From: Pseudoalteromonas byunsanensis
GTDB taxonomy: Bacteria > Pseudomonadota > Gammaproteobacteria > Enterobacterales > Alteromonadaceae
Assembly (NCBI RefSeq): GCF_001854475.1
Contig: NZ_MNAN01000028.1
Span: 227,640 to 291,639, forward strand
Direction of reading: 5' to 3'
Length of the DNA: 64,000 nt
Shown here: positions 45,080 to 55,332 of the stretch, piece by piece
How positions within the stretch are numbered: position 1 is the first letter of the stretch
How the letters are laid out: each line of letters starts with the position of its first letter
The notes under the pieces: generated by a model
Databases searched by the model: none
Told to the model about the DNA's origin: nothing
Seen by the model: the letters and a program-made list of their open reading frames with translations, nothing else
Translations under genes and position numbers: made by a program

Positions 45080-45996
45080 TACTTTTCAAAATCTATTTGC
45101 TCAATTGTATCTTTGACACTGTGATGGTTTTTATCTTCTCCCATGCCAAAATACAAATAGGGCAGTCCAGCTCGGTGAAAAGCATAGTGATCACTTGCTT
45201 TTAACCAATCGACACGCTCGGTGCCGACTAGTCTACGCATTCTTTGTGGTGAGCTTGCGAGTTTTAATTTAAAGTCGTCTGCTTGTAAACGCGTTAACAC
45301 GTCGACATAGGGCTTAGCTGTGCGTGAGTGCATTACATAGAGTGTGCTCTTTTGATTTAATGCCAACATATCTAGGTTAATATTAAGCGCATACTCCTGT
45401 TTATTTATCTGGCTGGCGTAATGTTTAGCACCATGAAGCCCTTTTTCTTCGGCGTCAGTGGCAAGTAATATAACTGGATAAAAGCGTTTAGCATTTTTGA
45501 GTTGCTGCGCAACAGCCAATAAGGCAGCGGTGCCGGAGGCATTATCATTCGCGCCTGCGTAGATTTTACTGCCTTTCGTACCCAAGTGGTCATAATGCGC
45601 AGAAACAACAATCGCTTTGCCACAGCGCTCGGTATTGCAGGGGAGTTTTGCGACGACGTTATGACCGAAGGCTTGTGAGCTGAAGCCACTTTTGAAAGAA
45701 AAGCGTTGGTACTGTGTTTGAAGCCCTAACTGATTAAATCTCTCATAGAGAAATTGAGCGCTGATATTAGGCTCATCGCTGCCAGCATTTCTGCCCGCGT
45801 GTGCAGGGCTTGTGAGGGTCACTAAGTCATTGAATAGTTGTTGCGACATCGCACTAGGCGATGCGCAACACAGTATGAGTGCACTAATTCTTAGCCACAG
45901 CTTGCAACCATTGTAACTTGCCTTGATAGCGGTTGCGGTCGTGGTCGAATTCAGAGAGCTCGTAAGCTTTTGATAAATAATACTTGGCACGTTCAA
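45007..45996 (-). CDS. Secreted M28-family metallopeptidase
   Basis: Up to 329 aa. Zinc-binding M28 segments: VVSAHYDHLG (His), GANDNASGTAALL (bridging Asp), TDAEEKGLHGAKHY (Glu pair), NINLDMLA (Asp) and GEDKNHHSVKDTIEQ (His). It would be an aminopeptidase or related exopeptidase in the periplasm or outside. The start is unclear: the hydrophobic signal (LWLRISALILCCASPSA) begins about residue 33, with no ATG before it. TTG 45996 and GTG 45990 lie inside the upstream TPR gene; a rarer CTG start near 45899 would give a normal signal peptide. Domain call is firm; N-terminus is not. Confidence 0.85.
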   Translation of the reverse strand: MNVPSIIYQKLTSSLNSTTTATAIKASYNGCKLWLRISALILCCASPSAMSQQLFNDLVTLTSPAHAGRNAGSDEPNISAQFLYERFNQLGLQTQYQRFSFKSGFSSQAFGHNVVAKLPCNTERCGKAIVVSAHYDHLGTKGSKIYAGANDNASGTAALLAVAQQLKNAKRFYPVILLATDAEEKGLHGAKHYASQINKQEYALNINLDMLALNQKSTLYVMHSRTAKPYVDVLTRLQADDFKLKLASSPQRMRRLVGTERVDWLKASDHYAFHRAGLPYLYFGMGEDKNHHSVKDTIEQIDFEKYQHVVNFISDFMVALLDCPLDCTS

Positions 45997-47062
45997 GGTC
46001 GTCTCTCAAATAATATACTTTTGCCATGCCAAAATAACTGTCGTGTAGATTGTGATCAAGCTTTTTGGCTCTACGGAAGAATGAAAGGGCTTCAGAGTAT
46101 TGTTGCGCATTAATTGCTTCATTACCTTTAACAATCAAGTAATACGGATTACTTTTACGTTTGTCTTCAAGGCGTGCAAGAATCCTTTCACCTTCTTCTG
46201 TGCGTTCTGTGATTTTATAGAGTAATGCGAGATTGCCTAGCACATTATTGTTTTCTGGATTGAGTGCTAATGCTTGCTCATAAGCCTGTTCAGCCTGTCG
46301 ATGAAAACCTGCTACCCGATACAGAATTCCTAAGTTGCCCCATGCTCCCGAATATTCAGGGTCAGCTTTAACTGCGGCAGATAAGTAGCTGTAGGCTTTA
46401 TCATTTTTCCCATTTACTAGCGCCATTGCGCCTTTGTTACTATAAAACATAGCTAAAATACGTTGCTTGCTAATGTTGGAAGTACTAAATGCTTGTCTGC
46501 GACTATTAGGGTCAAAGTCAATGACTATCGACTTTGGTCGTGTATACAAGATATGGCTGTTGTCTGCATTACGATTTGTTTCAGAAACCAGCAAATTTAC
46601 ATGGCCCGTCAGTAAGGAGTAGCCCTGGCTTTGGTCCCAATATTCAGGAATGTGAACCCGTTGAAATTGGGCATTAAACCCTAAGTGCTCTGCCAAACTA
46701 TACGCTAGAATCGACAGCGATAGGCAGTTAGCATTTAAATTGTAGTAGGCTTGGGATGCAGTTAAGTTTGCGTCAGATTGATAAGCTAATGATGACTCAC
46801 CGTTATCAACGAGAAACTGCATGAGTGCTTTAGTTTGTGTTAGTTGTGGTGTGCCACTTTTAAAAAAGAGCGTTAACTGTGAGGTTATTTTTGAATCCAG
46901 ATGAAATACATCATGTTCAGATTCAACCGCAATGGGTTTGAACGCGCTATTGAGCGCTATGCTCTGGTCGATAGGCACAGAGTTATGTGTGCTGTTACAG
47001 CCTGTCAGTGTTAGCGCACTCAATATGGCTGCTAGGCACAGAGTTTGTTTAAATGTCGGCAT
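45884..47062 (-). CDS. Transglutaminase-like/TPR lipoprotein
   Basis: 392 aa. The lipobox is LSALTLTGCNST. Residues about 85-185 resemble the transglutaminase-like peptidase fold with a Cys-His-Asp triad: NCLSLSILAYSLAEHLGF, GHVNLLVSETN, SIVIDFDPNS. Residues about 205-380 are TPR repeats, for example GAWGNLGILYRVAGFHRQAE, NVLGNLALLYKITERTEEGE and DSYFGMAKVYYLRDDLERAK. It overlaps the M28 peptidase gene, so the two are probably co-expressed. Substrate unknown. Confidence 0.85.
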   Translation of the reverse strand: MPTFKQTLCLAAILSALTLTGCNSTHNSVPIDQSIALNSAFKPIAVESEHDVFHLDSKITSQLTLFFKSGTPQLTQTKALMQFLVDNGESSLAYQSDANLTASQAYYNLNANCLSLSILAYSLAEHLGFNAQFQRVHIPEYWDQSQGYSLLTGHVNLLVSETNRNADNSHILYTRPKSIVIDFDPNSRRQAFSTSNISKQRILAMFYSNKGAMALVNGKNDKAYSYLSAAVKADPEYSGAWGNLGILYRVAGFHRQAEQAYEQALALNPENNNVLGNLALLYKITERTEEGERILARLEDKRKSNPYYLIVKGNEAINAQQYSEALSFFRRAKKLDHNLHDSYFGMAKVYYLRDDLERAKYYLSKAYELSEFDHDRNRYQGKLQWLQAVAKN

Positions 47063-47235
47063 AACATATTTCCTAATACTGCTACATATCTATAGCATAG
47101 TTGATATTTCAAGCGCTTTGATAGTTGAAGAGTTACAAATTATTTCGATTGCTATATAAAGAAGACCGATACGAAAGCATAAATATTTCACAATAGATGA
47201 TGGAATATATGTAATGTCTTTTGAGGGGAGAAGTT

Positions 47236-47255
47236 TGGCGGCCTTACGACCGCCA
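47236..47255 (-). terminator. Weak hairpin after chemoreceptor gene
   Basis: TGGCGG and CCGCCA pair around an 8-nt loop 15-35 bp beyond the stop of the chemoreceptor at 47270. No T-run follows on the minus strand, so it is weak. Confidence 0.35.
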
Positions 47256-47269
47256 TTAGTAAAGCTTAA

Positions 47270-49180
47270 TTACTGTTCAAAACTTGCAACTAGATCGTCA
47301 AGAGATTTCGCTGAATCAGCGAGTGCTTGAATCGCATGCTCTGTATTTAGCTGCGCACTTGTCACTTCATCACTGATGGTACTGATGTGTTCAATACTGC
47401 GTCCAACATCAGCAACAACATTACTTTGTTGTTCAGTTGCTGCTGCGATAAGTGTTGTCATATCATTAATTTGGTTTGCCGCTTCAGTCACATCAGACAT
47501 TAACTCGACTGATGTTTGCATGCTTTCTACGCTCTGTTCAGCCTGTTGTTTAGACTGATTGATCTGCGCCACAATGGCGTCCGATGTTTGAGTAAGCTCA
47601 CTGATGGTTGCTTGTATTTCATCGGTTGATTTTGAGGTTCTGCTCGCAAGGGCACGAACTTCATCTGCGACTACAGCGAACCCTCTGCCATGTTCTCCGG
47701 CCCGGGCTGATTCAATAGCTGCATTGAGCGCCAACAAGTTAGTTTGTTCTGAAATACCGCGAATTGCATCAACGATATTGGCAATTGACTGCGTTTTTTG
47801 TACCAAGGTTTCAACTTCGTGTGCTGTGGCGTCAATATCACCAGCGAGTGTTTGCAGAATTTGTTGACTCTGTCGAACACGCTGATGACTTTGTTCAGAT
47901 GAAGCTTTGCCTTGTTCGGTGAGTTTTGCGGAATTGTTGGCACTACCAGCAATTTCTTGTACGGTCGCCCCCATTTCATTGATAGCTGCAGCGACGCTAA
48001 TGGTTTGAGATTTTTGCTCATCCAATGCTTTTGAGTTTTTGATACTTTGCTCGAAAACCTGTTCACTAGCGGTGCGGATATCACGGCTTTCACTGGCAAC
48101 CATTTTGATTGCAGATTCAATCTTTGAAATAAACTCGTTGAAACCGTCTGCCAACGCTTGTAATTCAGGTTGGTTGGATTGCGGTACTCGGTAATGGAGT
48201 TTGGCGTCGCCACTGCCCAAACGCGCGAATAGCTGTGCCATGTTGGACAGTGGAGCGCTCAGATTCTTGGCCATCAATAAGCTGATAAAGCTGGCGATGA
48301 CAGCTGTGATCAGTGAGAACAATATAATTTGCCACTGTAGAGAATTTGTTTCCTCAAATATTTCTTTGGATGGTACTTGCGCGATAACGTATAGATCTGT
48401 TTGTTCTATCGGGCTTGCAGCAACGATGGTATTGCGACCATCAATGACAAAGGTACTGGAGGAAAAAGTTTTGCTAGTTAACAATAGATTGTTGGCATTA
48501 CGGCCATAAAAGTCACTCAGATTAGACTTAGCGACCTTAGAAGCGTCAGGGTGAAGTTGCACCTGGCCTTGTGAGTTTACTACGTATACATAACCCGTTT
48601 TTTCTATTTTCATTTCGCTTAGCATACGTTGCATATCATCAATACTTTTAGCCAACCCAGCTAAACCAATACCATTGGTTTGCTGATGATTTACGAACAT
48701 TTTTACATCACCGGGCGCTTCTTGAAAAATACTAATAGAGAACGGCTCACCACTTTGAGTAAAACCAAAAAACCAACCGTCTTGTTGTTGATTTAGAACG
48801 CGCAGAAAGCCTTCTTGGTTCCAATATTGGGCGCTTTGGCGGTTTGCCCAAGACGCTGTAACCAAGTCATACTGATCAGCAATACGCTTAAGTTCATCCA
48901 CCAGTATTTGTTCATTTAACTTACCTTGCTTTGCCATCTCGACAATGAATTTATTACTGGAGAGTTGTTGTGCTGCACTTTTTAGTTGCAAAATTTGTTG
49001 TGCTATTGATTTATTTATACTCTCTACTTTGCTTGGCAGTTCCGACTCTAACATCCTTTTTTCAGTCATGGTCTTGGCACTATAAATCGCAGTGGCTCCA
49101 ATGACACTGGCAACAATAATTGCGATTAAACTACCCAGTAGGGTGATCCTTTGAGTGATAGATAAGTTATACATCCGCAT
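47270..49180 (-). CDS. Methyl-accepting chemotaxis protein with Cache sensor domain
   Basis: 636 aa, same layout as the receptor at 21.8 kb. TM1 at about 10-30 ([20 protein letters not shown]); sensor with [20 protein letters not shown] and [18 protein letters not shown]2 ([20 protein letters not shown]); HAMP; signalling tip [20 protein letters not shown]. Monocistronic. The ligand is unknown; the membrane-proximal dCache half resembles that of the other receptor, but the distal part differs. Confidence 0.95.
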   Translation of the reverse strand: MRMYNLSITQRITLLGSLIAIIVASVIGATAIYSAKTMTEKRMLESELPSKVESINKSIAQQILQLKSAAQQLSSNKFIVEMAKQGKLNEQILVDELKRIADQYDLVTASWANRQSAQYWNQEGFLRVLNQQQDGWFFGFTQSGEPFSISIFQEAPGDVKMFVNHQQTNGIGLAGLAKSIDDMQRMLSEMKIEKTGYVYVVNSQGQVQLHPDASKVAKSNLSDFYGRNANNLLLTSKTFSSSTFVIDGRNTIVAASPIEQTDLYVIAQVPSKEIFEETNSLQWQIILFSLITAVIASFISLLMAKNLSAPLSNMAQLFARLGSGDAKLHYRVPQSNQPELQALADGFNEFISKIESAIKMVASESRDIRTASEQVFEQSIKNSKALDEQKSQTISVAAAINEMGATVQEIAGSANNSAKLTEQGKASSEQSHQRVRQSQQILQTLAGDIDATAHEVETLVQKTQSIANIVDAIRGISEQTNLLALNAAIESARAGEHGRGFAVVADEVRALASRTSKSTDEIQATISELTQTSDAIVAQINQSKQQAEQSVESMQTSVELMSDVTEAANQINDMTTLIAAATEQQSNVVADVGRSIEHISTISDEVTSAQLNTEHAIQALADSAKSLDDLVASFEQ

Positions 49181-49371
49181 TTAATTACACTTTTTACCGA
49201 ACTGAATTAAATATTCTAGCATAAGGGATTATTAGGGCATATTATTTCTGCACTCAAAGTTTCCGATGTGTTTGTAAACACAGGTTTTATTATATAAACC
49301 TGTAAATTAGTTATATAACTCTAATTCGCGATTTATATCGGAAGTGCGTGTATATTGGAACTAAAATAGAA

Positions 49372-49400
49372 AAAGCCCATCGCATAGGCTGATGGGCTTT
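49372..49400 (-). terminator. ilvC terminator
   Basis: AAAGCCCATC and GATGGGCTTT form a 10-bp stem with a 9-nt loop; on the minus strand a TTTTT tract follows, about 65 bp after the ilvC stop. The rest of 49181-49465 has no gene. Confidence 0.87.
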
Positions 49401-49465
49401 GGTTTCTAACAAGCGAACTGTTAAAAACTGGCAAGGTTGTTCAGTCACTTGCCTAGGGAGAGGGC

Positions 49466-50938
49466 TTAAACGATTTTTTTCATCGCTGACATGTAACCAC
49501 GTAATGTTTCACCAATCGCTTCAACTGGATGGTTACGGATCGCATGATTCACCTTGATCAGAGCCTGATTATCAACGTAGTTATTACTATCGCTTAGACC
49601 TTGACCAATCACATCCGTATTCACTTTGCTCATAAATGGCTTAAGTAGTGGTAAACATGCATGGTTATACAAATAACAGCCGTACTCTGCCGTATCAGAA
49701 ATTGTTCTATTCATTTCAAACAACTTTTTACGAGCAATGGTATTGGCAATCAACGGTGTTTCGTGTAGCGATTCATAATAAGCTGACTCATCAATGATGC
49801 CCGCTGCGGTCATGGTTTCAAAGGCTAGTTCAACGCCAGCTTTTACCATTGCAACCATCAAAATACCCTTGTCAAAGAAAGTTTGCTCACTAATTTCTTC
49901 ATCGGTATTTTGCTGTTTTTCAAACGCAGTATTAGCGGTTTCTTCGCGCCATGAAAGTAGTTTGGCGTCGTCTTCTGCCCAATCTGCCATCATGCCTTTT
50001 GAGAACTCGCCACTGATGATGTCGTCCATATGCTTGTTGTACAGAGGACGCATTATTTGCTTTAGTTCTTCACTTAGTTCAAACGCCTTTAATTTGGCAG
50101 GGTTTGATAAGCGGTCCATCATATTAGTGATACCGCCGTGCTTTAATGCTTCGGTGATCACTTCCCAACCATACTGGATTAGTTTTGAAGCGTAGCTGGC
50201 ATCGACACCTTGCTCGACCATTTTGTCAAAACAAAGTAGTGAGCCTGTTTGTAGCATACCGCACAGGATAGTTTGCTCGCCCATCAGATCTGATTTTACT
50301 TCTGCTATAAATGAAGAATGTAGCACGCCAGCTTTATGGCCACCTGTACCCGCCGCGTAAGCTTTAGCCTGAGCTAAGCCTTTTCCTTCTGGGTCGTTCT
50401 CTGGGTGAACTGCGATAAGCGTTGGTACACCAAAGCCACGCTTGTACTCTTCTCGTACTTCGGTTCCTGGACACTTAGGTGCAACCATGATTACAGTAAT
50501 ATCTTCACGTACTTGCATACCTTCTTCAACGATATTAAAACCGTGTGAGTAGGCAAGTGTAGAGCCTTGTTTCATCAGTGGCATAATTGCCGTTACAACT
50601 GAGCTATGTTGCTTATCTGGTGTTAGGTTAAGCACAAGATCTGCACTGGGAATAAGTTCTTCATAAGTGCCTACAGTAAAGCCATTTTCAGAAGCATTGA
50701 GGAACGACTGGCGCTTTTCTTTGATAGCTGATTCACGTAGTGCATAGCTTACATCTAAGCCTGAATCACGTAGGTTTAATCCTTGATTTAAACCTTGTGC
50801 GCCACAGCCAACAATGACCAGTTTTTTACCTTCTAATACCTTTACCCCGCCATCAAATTCTCTAGGGTCCATAAATTCGCACTGTGCTAATTGAGCAAGT
50901 TGCTCTCTTAGGGGTAATGTATTGAAATAGTTCGCCAT
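49466..50938 (-). CDS. ilvC: Ketol-acid reductoisomerase, class II
   Basis: 490 aa, the length of the long (class II) enterobacterial type with duplicated C-terminal knotted domain. It carries out isomerisation and NADPH reduction in valine, leucine and isoleucine synthesis. The dinucleotide fold is [20 protein letters not shown], and [15 protein letters not shown] and [15 protein letters not shown] carry conserved active-site residues. AAGGT lies 6 nt before the ATG. Divergent from its activator gene ilvY, as in E. coli. Confidence 0.97.
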   Translation of the reverse strand: MANYFNTLPLREQLAQLAQCEFMDPREFDGGVKVLEGKKLVIVGCGAQGLNQGLNLRDSGLDVSYALRESAIKEKRQSFLNASENGFTVGTYEELIPSADLVLNLTPDKQHSSVVTAIMPLMKQGSTLAYSHGFNIVEEGMQVREDITVIMVAPKCPGTEVREEYKRGFGVPTLIAVHPENDPEGKGLAQAKAYAAGTGGHKAGVLHSSFIAEVKSDLMGEQTILCGMLQTGSLLCFDKMVEQGVDASYASKLIQYGWEVITEALKHGGITNMMDRLSNPAKLKAFELSEELKQIMRPLYNKHMDDIISGEFSKGMMADWAEDDAKLLSWREETANTAFEKQQNTDEEISEQTFFDKGILMVAMVKAGVELAFETMTAAGIIDESAYYESLHETPLIANTIARKKLFEMNRTISDTAEYGCYLYNHACLPLLKPFMSKVNTDVIGQGLSDSNNYVDNQALIKVNHAIRNHPVEAIGETLRGYMSAMKKIV

Positions 50939-51061
50939 GATATTACCTTTATAAAATCACTTGTTGTTAGAAATAATGATAGGTTGAGCATAAGCGCTGT
51001 TATTAATTACGTAAAATGATATATTTGAATTATTATATTTCATTTTGTGAAAGGTGAGATT

Positions 51062-51955
51062 GTGGACCACAAGCAATTAGGGTACTTCCTAACTTTGGCT
51101 GAGACATTGCATTTTGCAAGAGCCAGTGAATTATGTCATGTGAGTGCACCCACACTAAGCAGACAGATCAAACAGCTTGAGCAAGAGTTGGGCACTGAGC
51201 TTTTTATTCGTGACAACCGCAGTGTTATTTTAACACCGCACGGTAAAGCGTTTGTAGATTACGCCCAAGCCACATTAGCCAAATGGCGGCAGTTTAAAAG
51301 TCAGTGTCAAGATAATGAAGGTCCGCTAAGTGGAGAGTTGAGTATGTATTGCTCTGTTACTGCCACTTATAGCTTTACCTATGAGCTATTTGCCTCGTTT
51401 CGTAAACAATTTCCAGCGGTTGAGTTAAATCTTAATACGGGCGATCCGGCATTTTCGATTAATCATGTACAAACAGGTAAAGAAGATCTTGCGGTGGCGG
51501 TGAAGCCATCGACGCTGCCTCAAGGCCTGGCATATCTACCACTCGGTAAGTCACAACTTGTTATCATCGCGCCTGTAATGGATTGTCCGCTCACAGATGT
51601 TTTAAATCAATTTCACAATAGTAGTGCGCTGTGGGCTAACTTACCCTTTATTATGCCTGAACATGGTGTGCTTAAAGAGCGCGTTGATGCGTTTTGCACT
51701 TCGCAAAAGCTTACGCCCAAAGTTTACGCCCATGTATCGGGACATGAAGCAATGGTTGCTCTAGCAAGTTTAGGCTTTGGTGTGGCATGTGTACCACAAA
51801 TTGTGTTGGATCAAAGTCCTTTTAAGCAACAAGTGCAATACTTGGATACCCGAGGAATGCTAGATGACATTGAAATCGGGCTTGTTTGCAAACAAAAGCG
51901 ACTGCAAGACCCCGTTGTTAATGCATTATGGCAGTGTGCGATGACGCTCTTTTAA
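51062..51955 (+). CDS. ilvY: LysR-type activator IlvY
   Basis: 297 aa, equal to E. coli IlvY. The start is the GTG at 51062 (MDHKQLGYFLTLAETLHFAR), with AGGTGA upstream, rather than 51047. The winged HTH is RASELCHVSAPTLSRQIKQL, followed by ELFIRDNRSVILTPHG, close to the IlvY version. The effector domain follows from about residue 90. It activates the divergent ilvC in response to acetolactate/acetohydroxybutyrate; the 123-bp gap between them should contain its operators. Confidence 0.92.
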   Translation: MDHKQLGYFLTLAETLHFARASELCHVSAPTLSRQIKQLEQELGTELFIRDNRSVILTPHGKAFVDYAQATLAKWRQFKSQCQDNEGPLSGELSMYCSVTATYSFTYELFASFRKQFPAVELNLNTGDPAFSINHVQTGKEDLAVAVKPSTLPQGLAYLPLGKSQLVIIAPVMDCPLTDVLNQFHNSSALWANLPFIMPEHGVLKERVDAFCTSQKLTPKVYAHVSGHEAMVALASLGFGVACVPQIVLDQSPFKQQVQYLDTRGMLDDIEIGLVCKQKRLQDPVVNALWQCAMTLF

Positions 51956-52158
51956 GTATGTATATTATTGTACTTTTAAAAATGATAATGCGACCAAGGT
52001 GACTTGTGGCCTACAGCAGACTTGGCAAACGACTAGTCACCTCAAATTGTTTAAAAGCAAGTATTTATCTGACTAATGAGTTAATAGGCTCGAGAGTGTT
52101 ATTTACAGGCTCGTCATAGTTTGTTGACGATTTTCCCGAACTTTATGCAGGCAACGCA

Positions 52159-52194
52159 AATAATATTGATTGTCATTTAGATATGTGTATACTT
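52159..52194 (+). promoter_or_regulatory. Fur box and promoter of the iron-acquisition operon
   Basis: AATAATATTGATTGTCATT (52159-52177) agrees with the gammaproteobacterial Fur consensus AATGAnAATnATTnTCATT at 15 of 17 defined positions. It overlaps a likely -35 TTGATT, with a -10 TATACT at 52188-52193 (16-bp spacing). Repression by Fur with iron is the natural reading. The remaining part of 51956-52246 has a second partial AATGATAAT at about 51981 and no gene. Confidence 0.7.
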
Positions 52195-52246
52195 TACTCC
52201 CAGATCAAGAAATATAAATATTAATAATTTTCTGAGGAAATCATTG

Positions 52247-53977
52247 ATGATTTTACGAAAGTCTCTCTTAGCTACTTCTATTGTTGTTGCAACACTTGGT
52301 TTAACCGCATGTGGCGGCTCAAGTTCTAGCGATTCAACGACTAATCCAGATACAGATACATCAACTAATAAAGCACCGACAGCTATTACGCTTACAGCGC
52401 AAGGTGATGTAAATGAGAATGTAGCAGGTCAGGTGATTGGTACATTGGCTGCAACCGATGCCGATGCAAACGAAACATTCACTTTCACAACTGAAGATGA
52501 GCGTTTTAAAATTGATGGTACTTCAATCGCGTTAATGCCAAAAGTGACGCTAGACTATGAAGCTGAACAAGAAGTATCAGTTGACGTTACCGTAAAAGAC
52601 AAGGCTAACAATACGTTTACGCAAACGTTAACTTTTGCGGTTAAAGACGCGCAAGACTATGACTTTGTTAACGGCACAACGGGTGAGTCTAGCGTATCTT
52701 ACTCAGGTCAAATTGCACGCCACGTGTTAATCAAAGAGCTTTACAACTACATCGGTGGTTTAACTGCAGACGCAAAAAATATGACGGCTGATGAGTTATT
52801 AGCGCAGTTGAACAAATATTACAAAATCGCTGATACCGAATATGATGCAATCGCCCAAGGCATGACGCTGACGGTAGTTGACGAATCTAAGCAAGCCACT
52901 CTAGCTGCTATTTCAGGCAGTCACAAAGACTTAAGCGGTAAAATTGCTGGTAACGATGCAAAAGGTCAACACAAAGTTTGGTCTGATGGTACAAGCTTTG
53001 AAGGCTGGGCAGGCCTTGAGACTAACACGCCTGAAGGCCTAATCAACGCATTGTTTGCTCAATTGGTTGAGAATGTACAGGCTCCTTCTGTTATTACGCC
53101 AAACGGCAAAGAAATCGAAACGCTTTATGTAACGGCTGATGGTGTTGATCTTAAGCAATTAACACAAAAATTCTTATACGGTGCAGTGGCGTTCTCACAA
53201 GGTACAGATGATTACCTAGATAACGCGACAGAAGGCAAAGGGCTATTAACTAGCAACATCATTGAAGGTGATGCAAAGTACAGTGACCTTGAGCACCAAT
53301 GGGATGAAGGCTTTGGTTACTTCGGTGCAGCGCGTAACTACGCAAGCTACACAGACGAAGAAGTCGCAGGTAAAGGCGGCCGTGACGACTGGCAGGGTTA
53401 TAACGATTATAATGCTGACGATAAAATTGACTTAAACTCTGAGTATAACTTTGGTAACTCAACTAATGCTGCAAAGCGTGACCTTGGTTCAGATGGTGTA
53501 ACTGATTACAGCAAAGATGCATTCGATGCGTTTTTCGCGGGTCGCAAGCTTATTTCTGACAACGTGGGTACTGAATTAACAGATGCTCAGTTGGACGAAC
53601 TAAAAGCATACGCCGTTGCTGCTACAGCGGCGTGGGAGAAGTCAATCTCTGCCACTGTGGTTCATTACATCAATGATACGGTTGCAGATTTAGAAGAAAT
53701 GAAAGCAGGAACCTATGAAGCTGATAAGTTTGTGACCTTAGCTAAGCATTGGTCAGAAATGAAAGGCTTTGCACTAAACCTGCAATTCAACCCTGAGTCA
53801 CCGTTCAACAGCGAAGCCAATGCTGGCAAGTTTGCGCAAATGAATGAGCTGATGGGTAACAAGCCTGTGGTTGGTGCAGAGGCAGATATGCAAGCGTACA
53901 TTGCACAACTGCAACAAGCGCGTGATATCTTAGAGCAAGTATATGGCTTTGACGCCGATGTTGTTGCCAACTGGTAA
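52247..53977 (+). CDS. DUF4856 lipoprotein with cadherin-like domain
   Basis: 576 aa. The ATG at 52247 has GAGGA 9 nt upstream. The lipobox is LGLTACGGSSSS. Residues about 45-140 form a cadherin-like beta domain (ITLTAQGDVNENVAGQVIGT, ATDADANETFTF). From about 150 the helical DUF4856 domain begins (DYDFVNGTTGESSVSYSGQI, YLDNATEGKGLL, HQWDEGFGYFGAARNY). DUF4856 is related to imelysin-type proteins and often sits beside iron receptors. Here it is followed by an imelysin and a TonB receptor behind a Fur-box match, so surface iron capture is inferred. Confidence 0.83.
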   Translation: MILRKSLLATSIVVATLGLTACGGSSSSDSTTNPDTDTSTNKAPTAITLTAQGDVNENVAGQVIGTLAATDADANETFTFTTEDERFKIDGTSIALMPKVTLDYEAEQEVSVDVTVKDKANNTFTQTLTFAVKDAQDYDFVNGTTGESSVSYSGQIARHVLIKELYNYIGGLTADAKNMTADELLAQLNKYYKIADTEYDAIAQGMTLTVVDESKQATLAAISGSHKDLSGKIAGNDAKGQHKVWSDGTSFEGWAGLETNTPEGLINALFAQLVENVQAPSVITPNGKEIETLYVTADGVDLKQLTQKFLYGAVAFSQGTDDYLDNATEGKGLLTSNIIEGDAKYSDLEHQWDEGFGYFGAARNYASYTDEEVAGKGGRDDWQGYNDYNADDKIDLNSEYNFGNSTNAAKRDLGSDGVTDYSKDAFDAFFAGRKLISDNVGTELTDAQLDELKAYAVAATAAWEKSISATVVHYINDTVADLEEMKAGTYEADKFVTLAKHWSEMKGFALNLQFNPESPFNSEANAGKFAQMNELMGNKPVVGAEADMQAYIAQLQQARDILEQVYGFDADVVANW

Positions 53978-54002
53978 TTAACACACAAGTCACACTTTCT
54001 AA

Positions 54003-54031
54003 AAAGGTTAGCTTTTAGGAGCTAACCTTTT
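54003..54031 (+). terminator. Intra-operon terminator/attenuator
   Basis: AAAGGTTAGC and GCTAACCTTT form a 10-bp stem with an 8-nt loop and a short T-run between the DUF4856 and imelysin genes. It would lower expression of downstream genes relative to the first. Confidence 0.75.
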
Positions 54032-54063
54032 GTCGTATAAAAATTCTATAAAAGAGGCAATTG

Positions 54064-55332
54064 ATGGCACCAACATTGAAACCTTTACTATTAGCAAGTA
54101 CCGTCGCGGCACTGTTAAGCGGGTGTGGTGAAAGTACCTCAAGTTCAGCGGGACCAAACTACGGTGACAATAAAGATGACGTGGTGACTAACTTTGACCA
54201 AAAAGCACTTTTGGTTAACTTGACCGATAACGTTATTACTCCAACATTTGAAGCATTTGCAGACAAAGCACAATCGTTACCAAGTCAGGTTAAGTCCTAT
54301 TGTGACTTAGAAGCTGATTATGATCCTAGTATGCAAGACGAAGCCCAAAAGCAGGCGCTAGATGTAGCTAAGCAAGTTGCCCAAAATGCTTGGCGCGAAA
54401 CTATGATCAGCTGGCAACATGCTGAACTTATGATTGTTGGGCCATTGCTTGAGAATGACAAGGCGCTGCGTAACGACATTTATTCTTGGCCAAATGCTAG
54501 TACTTGTAGTGTTGACCAAGATGTCGTGTTTTTTGAGCAAGGTAGTGTAAACGATGTTGCTTACAATATTCGCAATCGCTCTGATAAACGAAAAGGGCTT
54601 GATGCTCTTGAATATTTACTGTTTAACAATAATCAGGATTATAGCTGTAGTGCGGTAGCTGCCGGTGATATTCTGGCAAACTGGAATACACGAGCGGAAC
54701 AGTCGCGTAAGGTGGCACGTTGTAAATTTGCAGAGGAAGTGGCCAGCGATCTTAGCCATTCTGCGCAAACCTTGTTGAATCAGTGGAACGGTGAACAAGG
54801 CTATAGTCAGGTATTGAAAAATGCAGGTGAGCCGGGCAACAAGTTTGCAACGCAAACCAAAGCTATCAACGAAATCTCCGATGCATTATTTTATATGACC
54901 GAAGAACTTAAAGATTACAAGCTAGCCACTCCATTAGGATTATTCGCTAATAGTTGTGGTCTGGAAGCTTGCCCACAAGAAGTTGAATCGGTTTATGCCA
55001 AGCACTCGATAGAAAATATCAAAGCGAATATTGATGCGTTTGAGAAACTCTTCCTAGGTGGTAGCAGTGAGAGTAATAGCGCCGGATTTGATGACTTCTT
55101 AGATGAGCAGCAGGCTTCCGAGACAAAACAAACCATGTTGCAAGGAATAGCCAACGCAAAAGCCGCGGCAAACGCGCTTGAAGGTAACTTGCAAAGTGCA
55201 CTGATTAACAATGAAGCTGGTGTTACCAATACACATACACAAGTTAAATCGGTGACCGATCAGCTTAAAAATGATTTCATCAATAAGCTTGCACTAGAAC
55301 TTCCAAAAACGTCGGCAGGTGACAATGACTAA
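54064..55332 (+). CDS. Imelysin-family (iron-regulated) lipoprotein
   Basis: 422 aa from the ATG at 54064 (AGAGG 6 nt upstream; a TTG at 54061 is also in frame). The lipobox is VAALLSGCGEST. Imelysin/peptidase_M75 segments include QNAWRETMISWQHAELMIVG, KGLDALEYLLFNN in place of the usual GxHxxEY motif, and a late ELKDYKLATPLGLFANSC. Members (IrpA, EfeO-like) are surface or periplasmic proteins for iron uptake; the His of the GxHxxE motif is absent, so metal binding may differ. It overlaps the TonB receptor gene by 8 bp. Confidence 0.87.
   Translation: MAPTLKPLLLASTVAALLSGCGESTSSSAGPNYGDNKDDVVTNFDQKALLVNLTDNVITPTFEAFADKAQSLPSQVKSYCDLEADYDPSMQDEAQKQALDVAKQVAQNAWRETMISWQHAELMIVGPLLENDKALRNDIYSWPNASTCSVDQDVVFFEQGSVNDVAYNIRNRSDKRKGLDALEYLLFNNNQDYSCSAVAAGDILANWNTRAEQSRKVARCKFAEEVASDLSHSAQTLLNQWNGEQGYSQVLKNAGEPGNKFATQTKAINEISDALFYMTEELKDYKLATPLGLFANSCGLEACPQEVESVYAKHSIENIKANIDAFEKLFLGGSSESNSAGFDDFLDEQQASETKQTMLQGIANAKAAANALEGNLQSALINNEAGVTNTHTQVKSVTDQLKNDFINKLALELPKTSAGDND

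Noticed and set aside
47671..48213. A 180-codon minus-strand frame.
   Set aside because: It is an alternative frame of the chemoreceptor gene, a common effect of its repetitive coiled-coil codons.
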